From contig JANQRI010000021.1 in the NCBI GenBank assembly GCA_028284675.1, positions 113,178 through 177,177 on the forward strand: a stretch of DNA of 64,000 bases, in the 5' to 3' direction. Source of the DNA: Gammaproteobacteria bacterium. GTDB taxonomy: Bacteria; Pseudomonadota; Gammaproteobacteria; HTCC5015. The translations under genes and the position numbers were made by a program. Every line of letters begins with the position of its first letter. Position 1 is the first letter of the stretch. Below, in pieces: positions 49,796 to 57,768 of this stretch. The notes beneath the pieces were generated by a model. It searched no databases. It had not been told where the DNA came from and worked only from the letters and a program-made list of their open reading frames with translations.

Positions 49796-50062
49796 ACTTT
49801 ACGTTTTTGTGTGCTGAAATATTTAGAATCACCTTACTAGCATACGAAAGCCTATATTCTTCCAAATAAAATACGAGGTAATAGTCATGCAAAAACAACC
49901 ACAGGAGGGCATGGTGGCCATAGTATTCAACACTGAAAACCGAATTAACCGGATCACAGCATCTACATCAACCCCACTTATGACCACATGGCCCTGATAT
50001 TTTAAGCGTCTACATTTATCAATGATTCCATGACGCATATTCCAACAATACTCCTGCACTGT

Positions 50063-50899
50063 TTAATTGACTTCAGTGCTTTTTTCTTTATCTTTTACTT
50101 TTAATCTATCATCAGTTTTTGATTTGCTTTTTGCAGCAGGTTTTTCTTCTGCAGCTTTTACGGTTGTTTCCGGTGACTTATCAACACCAACACGATCCAG
50201 CAAAGATGAAAAATTGTGCAATGATTGCAAATGCACATAAGCCAATTCGAGTTCACCGGTTTTAGCTAATTGCTGATATTGCTCTCCGCTAAGTGACTGC
50301 AACTTTGCACGATTTATTGCCATAAAACCGGTCAATGTCTTTCGTTCACCGCTCAGCGGTTTAAATTGCGCGCCTACTGATTCAAGCAAATCGAGCTCTT
50401 TGAGTTTTTTACAAAAAATCTGAGTGCGTTTGAAGTGAACCTGAAACTCTTTCAGAAAGTTCAACATGCTTTTCAAGTACTGAGTTTGCTCGCCTTGAGC
50501 ATCAAACAAGTTCTCGCCTATTCCTTTTTCATTACATCCTTCAAATGATTCATCAATGCATAAAACAAAATTTCCTCCATCATCAGCACTCGAAAATATA
50601 AACGGGTAACGACGCAAAAAAGCCGGTATATATTTGGCATCCATAGCGCCATTTTCTGCCAAGTAAAGATTTTGCTGCTCTTGAATACCTAAAATAGCTA
50701 CAGGCATTATATTGTCATCTTTTCCAGCGAAAACTATTGGGTATTCTGAGGCTGCATTGGGAAACTCAACTGCCATTAGTGGCACTGAGTTTACATCACT
50801 TGCAAAACTATAGCTCACACCTGTCTTTACCGATAAATTAGCGTGTTTTTTCTTATTGACTGGTGCCACTTTTCCATAAATCATTAATTGCTTTGTCAT
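50063..50899 (-). CDS. SapC family protein
   Basis: A 278-residue protein with the SapC-family pattern: VPLMAVEFPNAASEYPIVFA near the N-terminus, then AVLGIQ-like and 'YIPAFLRRYPFIF' segments, a central 'CIDE...G..LFD..GE.T.YL' region and a 'AINRAKLQSLSGEQYQQL' helix. The C-terminal 35 residues are a charged Lys/Glu/Ala tail. The family is named after sapC beside the S-layer secretion genes of Campylobacter fetus; its biochemical role is unsettled. The ATG has GGAG 8 nt upstream. The gene lies 267 bp upstream of the giant gene in the same direction, so it may be co-regulated with, or help with, export of the giant (inference). No signal peptide, so cytoplasmic. Confidence 0.85.
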   Translation of the reverse strand: MTKQLMIYGKVAPVNKKKHANLSVKTGVSYSFASDVNSVPLMAVEFPNAASEYPIVFAGKDDNIMPVAILGIQEQQNLYLAENGAMDAKYIPAFLRRYPFIFSSADDGGNFVLCIDESFEGCNEKGIGENLFDAQGEQTQYLKSMLNFLKEFQVHFKRTQIFCKKLKELDLLESVGAQFKPLSGERKTLTGFMAINRAKLQSLSGEQYQQLAKTGELELAYVHLQSLHNFSSLLDRVGVDKSPETTVKAAEEKPAAKSKSKTDDRLKVKDKEKSTEVN

Positions 50900-51907
50900 A
50901 CAGGCATCTCCTAAATTATGTGATAAACATCGATAGAATCATGCATAAGGAACCATCTAGACCATAAATTCTTCCTTTCCAGCTGATTTTATTTTCATAT
51001 CTTTTAGCTTTGACTCAGGCACACTTCCCCCTGAGGTTTGAAACCACACGCAAACAAGTAAGCTTATTCAATAACGCAACTAAGCGCTTAAAAGCGACAG
51101 AATTTACTATTCATCTTGTTTAGCCCATTGTTAAGCCATTAATCTATGATTATTCATATCATTTAATTCCCTACACAGTATTTACTTGCCTTCCCAGGAC
51201 TAACAGCTTTGTTGTAGGTATTACAACGCTTACTCTCCCTAGTGTCAATACTAATTCTAAATTTTTATATGAATTTTTTAACATACAGATTGCGCTGTAA
51301 GAAATTATGTAAACCATACCGACACTTACGACCGAAACCACAGTATTCACCCTTCGAAAAACATTTAGACTAATCAATTGACAAGCGTACGCCACCACCT
51401 ATAAGGGTGATTTAACCAATAAACTTCAGGGGTTACTTAACTATGAAAACTATAAAGAACTCGTAGAAAACAAACTTATCTGTGATTTCTAAATCAGAAA
51501 CACTTCAGATACCCCGGCTTCAAGATAGTTAGGTTAATTAACTAGTTCTTATTAACTAATGACTTGCTTTGTAACAAAGATATGCTTTAGTGAATATGGA
51601 TTGTCTTGACTAGCTATTGGATTCAAACTGCATTTCAGTAAGCTTGCTAACTACCAAAACTTGGTATCGTTCGGAGTAGTGCTAACGCTGAACCACTTGT
51701 GGCTAGCCATTTTAGCCAATTCTAGGCCCTTGGAATAACAAGCAATTTAACAGCAAATAGATCCACTATTTGCCTGGACAAGCTAAGCAACTGAAATCGC
51801 AGATAATGGTAGCGTTGTTAAGAACAAAAAATTGTAACCATTCTTGATAAGCTCTGGTCTTAATTTCTTAACTCTTGCTTATTCATTAGCCATATATTTA
51901 TGCTTAA

Positions 51908-52048
51908 TCAACCCTTTAAGATATTCTCAACCTGTTTGGTAAATGAGCGGTCATTATCATGCGCGGCTCGTTTTACTAGCTCAAAGATAGCTGGAGACAA
52001 ATATATCGTGGTGCATTGTTTTTCTTTTTCGTCTTTTACAATAATGAA
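51908..52048 (-). pseudogene. Ribbon-helix-helix (Arc/CopG-like) protein fragment
   Basis: The minus-strand frame ending at TGA (51908-51910) encodes about 43 residues including TTIYLSPAIFELVKRAAHDN and SFTKQVENILKG, the strand-helix-helix signature of Arc/CopG-type DNA-binding antitoxins or repressors. Stops lie shortly upstream and no ATG, GTG or TTG start is available in this frame. It is probably a decayed or N-terminally truncated gene. Confidence 0.4.
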
Positions 52049-52057
52049 TCATTATGA

Positions 52058-52294
52058 CGCCATTATGTTCGTATTCGGCACCTTATCCATGAAGACATCA
52101 AAACTTTATATGCGTTATCCAGCGTGCTGGCAACATTCAAAGACATGCATAACCACCAGGTATTGGTAGACCTGCATGCCTTGGCACACGTGAATGAAAT
52201 TATGAATCAGTCTGTATTGAATATTTGGGAACGACTTGATGAGTTTATTACGTTAACCGCCGCTGAACTAACTTTGCAGAAAATTGACAATTGA
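52058..52294 (+). pseudogene. Unrecognised coding remnant
   Basis: A plus-strand frame of 78 codons without a proper start encodes a protein-like sequence (for example LYALSSVLATFKDMHNHQVL and VLNIWERLDEFITLTAAEL) ending at TGA. Helical, soluble composition; family not recognised. The frame begins right after a stop, so it looks truncated. It may be the remains of a small accessory gene. Confidence 0.25.
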
Positions 52295-52855
52295 GTGAAC
52301 TATAGCGATTAGCCTGACAGAGTTTTTTTATAGAGCAGCTTTTCTATGAAAAATAGTATCCCTATATCACTCAACTAAGTGAAAGTGGTTTTTGTGTTGG
52401 CCATCTAAAGAGGGCTTCAATTACTCATTGGGTTCCAGATTACTTGTAAAGCGGCAATAAATTACTGCAGGTCTGCTTGACTGCATCGATCATTATAAAA
52501 TTTATTGCCTTTACCGGTATCGTCCATCTGGTTTAGCGGTTATGATCTCCTTGCAAAATGGATGATTCTGCAATGTTATTCATGGCTTACTATGCATATG
52601 TGGGTCTTGGGATACCAGCCCTGAAATCTGAAAATCACTCGTTGAGCCTCTGGGATAGCACGACTCCTATTGAGGTGCTTCCAGACAGTGACCCAATGAT
52701 ATATCTTAAGACAATTTTCTTAATGCTTTACATTCACCTTCTTTTTGATGGTTTGATATGGTCAATACAACATTACGCCGTCATTGTTTGAAACAGAGGT
52801 AACTCACTACGCCTGGAAAGAAACGTAAAATTTGTCGTGGCCGTGATAGTGAGAG

Positions 52856-53640
52856 CTAGTTTAAAAAAGTTGATATCAGCCTAGCTATAGGGGCGCAAAA
52901 ATGCAGAAAGCAATAAGGAAAAAGCATTAATCCCGGAAATTTGAATGGCAGTATGCCATACTTAAATATACGAAACTTGGCTAGATATTGGGTTGAATTG
53001 TAATAATACATATAGTGAGCAACATCTTGCTGTGCCTGCGCAAAATAGGAATATCCCAGAGGCGGTATCCATTCATTTTTCAGGCTCCTGAAGAAACGTT
53101 CCATTGGCGCATTATCCCAACAGTTACCCCTACGACTCATACTTTGCCTAATCTGGTAGCGCCAAAGCTGTTGTTGGAAGGCTAGACTGCTGTAATGAGA
53201 CCCTTGATCAGAGTGGAACATGACATGTTATGGGCGACCTCTGGATTCATAAGCCATTCGCAGCGCGTCTATGGTTAGTTGGCTATTCGGGCGATTTGAG
53301 GATGACCAACCAATCACGCGTCGCTTGCATAAATCCATCACCACAGCGCAATATAGCCATCGTTTTCCAGACCAGATATAGGTCACATCGCCGCACCATA
53401 CTTTATTCGGCTGATCTACTTTAAATTGCCGATTCAGATGATTAGGCGCGATGGCTGAAGCTTGATTCGCCAAACGATAACGATGCCGTTTTCGTTGTGT
53501 GCTCATCAAGCCCGCTTCTTTCATCAGTGAACGCACTTTATTGCCACGTGCTTCGGGCAATATCGAATGCGGATAGAAGTTCATGCTGTTGATAACGCGC
53601 ACTTAATCGGTCCATGAGTTGCATCACCTCAGCGTGTCTG
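52856..53640 (-). pseudogene. IS3-family transposase orfB (DDE integrase), broken
   Basis: The catalytic core is recognisable: first Asp in VWCGDVTYIW, second Asp in MFHSDQGSHYSS and Glu in DNAPMERFFRSLKNEW. Three lesions are visible. First, the N-terminal part (MDRLSARYQQHELLSAF, DIARSTW) joins the 'NKVRSLMKEAGLMSTQ' region in a different frame, with the usual intervening segment missing. Second, TAA at 53228-53230 replaces the Gln codon expected in 'RPQHVMFHSDQ'. Third, the C-terminus after HYMYYYNSTQ departs from the family ('YYN.QRPH' expected). No functional transposase can be made. Confidence 0.8.
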
Positions 53641-53919
53641 ACATTAAGAGCGCGGTAGCCTTTTTTAGAATGTCTTTTTCCCGTTCTATTTGCTTTATTT
53701 TAGCTTCTAATTCCTGAATTTTTTGTTGTTCGGGGTGAGCGCTTTACTGCCAGCCGGAGTCACACCTTGACGCTCTTGTTTGAGCTGGTTTACCCAGCGC
53801 CTCATCGCGGTTGGGCCTACTCCCACTGCATGGCACGCCTCTTGTACCGTATAGCCTTGATCAACCACCAAGCTCGCTGATTCTAATTTAAATTCCGCAC
53901 TGAAATGTCTTTGACTCAT
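53594..53919 (-). pseudogene. IS3-family transposase orfA, frameshifted
   Basis: The start MSQRHFSAEFKLESASLVVD and the HTH segment (VQEACHAVGVGPTAMRRWVNQ) are typical of IS3-family OrfA. After KALTP the frame is lost. Restoring one G (CCCCGAACAA to CCCCGGAACAA, near 53734) would give EQQKIQELEAKIKQIEREKD and continue through a leucine-zipper-like helix to DILKKATALLMSD. The one-base deletion therefore inactivates orfA. The ATG at 53919 has GAGG upstream. The left coordinate is approximate, covering the restored frame through to the orfA/orfB junction. Confidence 0.75.
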
Positions 53920-54030
53920 GGTCTCTTTTACCTCTCTGTAGATGAATAATAACACCTATCTCAAGGTACGAAGTTTTTAGACCACTACAATTCCGCGTTA
54001 TACATTAAAAGGTAACTTATAAAATTAAGC

Positions 54031-54055
54031 AAAGCCCCGGCATGCCGGGGCTTTT
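54031..54055 (-). terminator. Rho-independent terminator, downstream of the esterase gene
   Basis: A perfect inverted repeat, AAAGCCCCGG-CATG-CCGGGGCTTT, 17 bp past the stop of the hydrolase gene. The T-rich flank is strongest on the plus strand but A/T tracts on both sides allow bidirectional use. Confidence 0.8.
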
Positions 54056-54071
54056 TCAACGTTTAACTGAC

Positions 54072-56645
54072 TTAGTTTTCCAACCAATCCCATGCTTCCT
54101 GCAGAGACGCCTTTACCGCTTCCGCACTATTGCCACTACCAGCTTGGCAGACAAAACCAGCGACCGGGCAAAGATCAAGTATGTGATCAGCCTCAGCGAA
54201 CAGATGTAATTTACTCCCTCGGCTATCACAGTCATAAGTGCGTTTATACTGACCCGCTGACGGATTACCGCCATCGTCAACCGCTGGTCCACTGCTTGGA
54301 TTTCCGCTCAATGCATTACATAACCTAACAGATTGCCTGGAAGGAACCAACATATCTGCATTTCCATGCAGCATAAACATCGGAGGATACAAGCTTGGGT
54401 TACCCGCAACGATACCAGGAAAGCTATTTTCCAATATAAAACTATTTGCCAAAGATATACTGAATAAATCTTCGTCTTCATCCAGTATACCGCTCAAAAA
54501 GCCTTTTAAAGCTCCTATGCCGGCTTCATCAACAACAATCTCATCTAGCTGATCAATATAATCTGCCATATCAGTCGGCGGATACATCAACAGTGATTTC
54601 TGGATCAGACCGGGATGATTAACCGACAACCAGCCAGCCAAATGTGCCCCGGAAGACTGACCGAACAAACGCACTTTACCACTTGCACCGAAACGTGATT
54701 TATTATTTTCAACCCAGCTTAAAGCATCATTGATATCACTGATTGTCTGCTGACCTGTTGCGCCATTGCATTCAATATTACCATCAGTCTCGCCTGTTAA
54801 ACGAAAGAAGGGCGCAAACACAACAAATCCCCGTTCGGTAAAGTGCGATATCATACTTTCCATACCAAAAAAACCAAACCCCCGAAAGCGCCAACTGCCA
54901 CCATGTATTGCCATCAATGGCTTCAGATTAGTGGCGGCAGCATCTTTTTTATAGATGCGCATTTCGAGTTTGCATTCACCGTCACCTCTATAGATAGTTT
55001 TATTTTCATACCAGCAAACAGTACCTGCCGGACCTGCGCTGACGCATTTTTTAACTCTTTCATAACTATCAATAGCATCAACTGACTTATATCGCACCTG
55101 CTTCATATAAGGTTGGTGATTGTTTCTGATTGAAGCAACGTCACTGCTAATATCGAAAGTTGTTGACGGCATTAACGTCCAAGGTCTTTCGCTGATCTGA
55201 CCATTGTTATCCCAGGATACCGGATTTCCTAATTTTTCCTTATCACCGGCAACCGCACAAAAATCTGCCATACTGGTCGATATATAATCAGACGGCCTCG
55301 GCGCTGTTGGCATATCTCTACTGACATCCAAATCTGCTAAAGCCTGACATGCTGCTGCTGTACCCAAGGTATCGCGTACATTTTCCACATCACCAACTAA
55401 CAGTGAATAGAGCACTTCACGCTTGTGATCTCGGAGATATTCTTCTGCAACCGGAAAGTCTAATTCAACATCACGCACAAAACCCAACATCTGATCAACG
55501 ATTTCAGCATTCTGGGCCGATACAGTATATGTAGAGCCCGGTGGTATTGCCTCCCATACATCCTCTCTTAATTTTGCCTGCTCTTTGGCCAGCGCTTTCT
55601 GGAACTCATTATTCGCGAACGCTGTATCGACAGTACTTTCAACAGCATCCTCAACATAACCCTCTATAGCATTAAACAGAATACCGCCAGACAACACATT
55701 CAGAAAACCTGTCAAACCAGATGAGCTAATAGAAAAATTCGCGTTAACATTCGTTAATGATTCTATTTCACCTGTTAATGTAACCTGTGGATCCAACCTT
55801 ACCACATAGTCACCATTGGGATTATCACTCGATAATTCCGGATTTAAATTAACGCTCAATACTGCTGTCATTACAAAATCCGCATTGAAATTACCGCTGA
55901 CTTTTCCTTTATCGTACTTGATACATTTTCCAAGAAACTTAAAACCCAGAGACCATTTCACTTTCCCATAAGCATCAAGGTTACCAAGTAACCTGACAGA
56001 GGCCACAATTGGCTCTGCCAATGCAGAAACCTGTAACTTGAATGATGATTCGGGATTAAGCTGCACAATAGCATGCCCATTTGTGAGGCGGGCATTAGCA
56101 GAGCATCCGCCGCGTAGTTGCCGAGGCTCAAAATCATGCCTGTAAATCAAGCCGTCCTCATCAATTTTGATTTGATATTGCTCCAACCTATGTTGAATTT
56201 CATTACCGATTAAAAGACCCAGATCGTCCCCGGAATCCAATGATTGTTGAATAAAATCATTAATGTCGCTTACAGTGATACTTTCACTTATTGCTGGCGG
56301 AGGCTCAGGAAAAACAACATTGACTGTTTTCTCTGCAGACCAGCCGCACCGAGTATGCGAGCCAAAACCACCATAACTAACATAAGTACATGAATATACC
56401 TGATATGTGTACGAACCCGGCTCATTCTTAATAATAGTCGTTGAGTTTTTATAACCACGATATATCTCTATACCATCCTCCTTTAAGATACGTTCCCTCG
56501 TATTGCCAGACCAACTCAAGTCAATAACACCATTATTGCTTGTCGTTGGCACGGTAAGGCTAACTGCACCCGCAAAATTTGAAGTAGTGCCTATTATTAA
56601 CAAACAGAATCCAACTAACGTAAACTTTTTCTTGTTGACAGCCAT
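54072..56645 (-). CDS. Secreted alpha/beta-hydrolase (carboxylesterase-like) with N-terminal accessory domains
   Basis: The frame is open to 56702, but the ATG at 56645 has GGGAG 8 nt upstream and starts just after the preceding gene, so it is preferred (857 residues). A signal peptide (KFTLVGFCLLIIGTTSNFAGA) is followed by a fibronectin-III-like domain (about 30-120), a central unrecognised domain (about 150-500), and a C-terminal alpha/beta-hydrolase. The latter shows the oxyanion HGG (MAIHGGSWRFRG), the nucleophile elbow LFGQSSGAHLAGW, an acid-site candidate in HGNADMLVPSRQ and the catalytic-His candidate in FAEADHILDL. BD-FAE/acetyl-esterase-like proteins cleave ester bonds in lipids or decorated polysaccharides; the substrate here is unknown. 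Four or more cysteine pairs suit a periplasmic or extracellular protein. Confidence 0.85.
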   Translation of the reverse strand: MAVNKKKFTLVGFCLLIIGTTSNFAGAVSLTVPTTSNNGVIDLSWSGNTRERILKEDGIEIYRGYKNSTTIIKNEPGSYTYQVYSCTYVSYGGFGSHTRCGWSAEKTVNVVFPEPPPAISESITVSDINDFIQQSLDSGDDLGLLIGNEIQHRLEQYQIKIDEDGLIYRHDFEPRQLRGGCSANARLTNGHAIVQLNPESSFKLQVSALAEPIVASVRLLGNLDAYGKVKWSLGFKFLGKCIKYDKGKVSGNFNADFVMTAVLSVNLNPELSSDNPNGDYVVRLDPQVTLTGEIESLTNVNANFSISSSGLTGFLNVLSGGILFNAIEGYVEDAVESTVDTAFANNEFQKALAKEQAKLREDVWEAIPPGSTYTVSAQNAEIVDQMLGFVRDVELDFPVAEEYLRDHKREVLYSLLVGDVENVRDTLGTAAACQALADLDVSRDMPTAPRPSDYISTSMADFCAVAGDKEKLGNPVSWDNNGQISERPWTLMPSTTFDISSDVASIRNNHQPYMKQVRYKSVDAIDSYERVKKCVSAGPAGTVCWYENKTIYRGDGECKLEMRIYKKDAAATNLKPLMAIHGGSWRFRGFGFFGMESMISHFTERGFVVFAPFFRLTGETDGNIECNGATGQQTISDINDALSWVENNKSRFGASGKVRLFGQSSGAHLAGWLSVNHPGLIQKSLLMYPPTDMADYIDQLDEIVVDEAGIGALKGFLSGILDEDEDLFSISLANSFILENSFPGIVAGNPSLYPPMFMLHGNADMLVPSRQSVRLCNALSGNPSSGPAVDDGGNPSAGQYKRTYDCDSRGSKLHLFAEADHILDLCPVAGFVCQAGSGNSAEAVKASLQEAWDWLEN

Positions 56646-56656
56646 TTTTATTCTCC

Positions 56657-57001
56657 CTACTGAATATTTAGTATTTTCAACAGAGTATCGGCACTGGTGC
56701 AATTCCCGGCATCCGTATATTGAATTGTCACTTTACTGCCGATCAACTCGGCTTGCGCTACCAATGCAAAAAGTTGCTCAAAATTCTTTGTACTATTACT
56801 TAAAAATGCGTGTGCACTTTTATAATTTCCGCCACAGTCGCTGGGCCTAGTACTAAAACCGATATAAACACCTCCTCCTCCAGGTATTACGGAGGCTACT
56901 GTTAAATTTGATTGTGCTTCGGTACTCGCATTAGTTATAGATGAAATTAATAATAACGATGAAGCACATAATAACTTTATCTGTTTAATTTTTTTCTTCA
57001 T
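56657..57001 (-). CDS. Small secreted protein, 114 aa
   Basis: A signal peptide (KLLCASSLLLISSITNASTEA) is followed by a short mature domain with two cysteines (SDCGGNYKSAH and DAGNCTSADTLLKIL) and a glycine-rich turn (VIPGGGGVYIGF). This resembles a widespread class of small secreted gammaproteobacterial proteins of unknown function with a C-x(n)-C fold and a central 'F..L...A..AeliGskV.IqY' helix-strand. The ATG has GGAG 7 nt upstream. Its stop lies 11 bp before the hydrolase ATG, so the two are almost certainly co-transcribed and possibly interact in the periplasm (inference). Confidence 0.75.
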   Translation of the reverse strand: MKKKIKQIKLLCASSLLLISSITNASTEAQSNLTVASVIPGGGGVYIGFSTRPSDCGGNYKSAHAFLSNSTKNFEQLFALVAQAELIGSKVTIQYTDAGNCTSADTLLKILNIQ

Positions 57002-57060
57002 TGCAAACTCCTATTTTTATTTAAATATATGCAAAAGCATCCAGACGCCGCTTTAAAAAT

Positions 57061-57438
57061 TTAATGCTTCTTGAAATTATTTTCGCTTCGATGATTAGCA
57101 GTCTTAATCAGTCGTTTAAATTCTAAATCTATAAGCTGTAATTTATTTTTGGTTTCCAACGTAACAAATTCATCACTTAAGTTCATAAATCGTGTATACC
57201 TATTTAACTCTTGCGCGAGGTCATTTAAAAGCTCGTTTAAGTAGTTTTCAAAATCAAGCTCAGATTCATCCCACTTTTCTGGATTAATCTCATATTCTTT
57301 TGCACCTTCTAAAAAATATGTTTGATCGAAATATAGATTTTTTAACTTACTCAAGCAGTCCTTCGCTCTATCTACGATATATTTCTCGAGTAGAGGGCTC
57401 TTTGTTTTCATAGCCTTAGTTATAATCACATCAACCAT
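57061..57438 (-). CDS. Hypothetical protein, 125 aa
   Basis: A soluble, strongly charged, helical product (for example DRAKDCLSKLKNLYFDQTYF, ELLNDLAQELNRYTRF) without signal peptide or membrane segment. I do not recognise a family. It begins at an ATG and lies 60 bp upstream of the small secreted protein gene in the same direction. It could be the first gene of that leftward unit. A coiled-coil interaction role is possible from the heptad-like leucines only. Confidence 0.5.
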   Translation of the reverse strand: MVDVIITKAMKTKSPLLEKYIVDRAKDCLSKLKNLYFDQTYFLEGAKEYEINPEKWDESELDFENYLNELLNDLAQELNRYTRFMNLSDEFVTLETKNKLQLIDLEFKRLIKTANHRSENNFKKH

Positions 57439-57768
57439 TTATGCTAACTCTGTAAAACTACAAAGTTAAAAAGGTACTTTAACCCGGTACATTCATTACT
57501 TTACTTATAGTGAAGAGCTACATCAGACAGCTGGGCCTTATCTGCAGCTCTGTATAGTACTGCTCTTACGCCACACTCCCATCAACCCCAAGCTTGTTGC
57601 AAACCTCAACCACCCCAGCAAATCATCAACATAAAGTGATTACTTTTAATAACCACTAGGGAGATTAATGTGAATACTTTTATTTGTCAACAGAGCTGGC
57701 ACAATTTGTCAAAAATAATGGCCATAGCCAACAAAGAAGAGCACCATTTAAATTATTACAGGGGACAC

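Larger units (their letters stand above)
50900..52848. other. Gene-poor, decayed intergenic region (about 1.95 kb)
   Basis: No intact gene is supported. The stretch is AT-rich with scattered short frames. Two coding remnants are recognisable (51908-52048 minus and 52058-52294 plus), and a degraded IS3-family element borders it on the right. The promoter of the SapC gene should lie just right of 50899 but cannot be pinned down. I see no tRNA, riboswitch or CRISPR pattern. Confidence 0.5.
52849..53989 (-). mobile_element. Degraded IS3-family insertion sequence
   Basis: The right terminus reads inward as TGTAGTGGTCTAAAAACTTC (from 53989 leftward), a typical IS3-family end beginning with TG. A weaker counterpart containing 'agctagtttaaaaaagttgat' lies near 52851-52873. 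Between them are remnants of orfA (53919 leftward) and orfB with the DDE motifs. At about 1.14 kb it is shorter than intact relatives (about 1.25-1.4 kb), consistent with the internal deletion seen in orfB. Confidence 0.75.

Noticed and set aside
49829..50059. Minus-strand frame of 76 codons between the SapC gene and the giant gene
   Set aside because: Unlikely composition (Cys, Met and Arg rich), no ribosome-binding site; more likely the leader/promoter region of the giant.
51171..51398. Minus-strand frame of 75 codons
   Set aside because: Composition and lack of start signals suggest chance.
52558..52791. Plus-strand frame of 77 codons
   Set aside because: No ribosome-binding site, no recognisable family and located in a decayed region; could be a remnant but not supportable.
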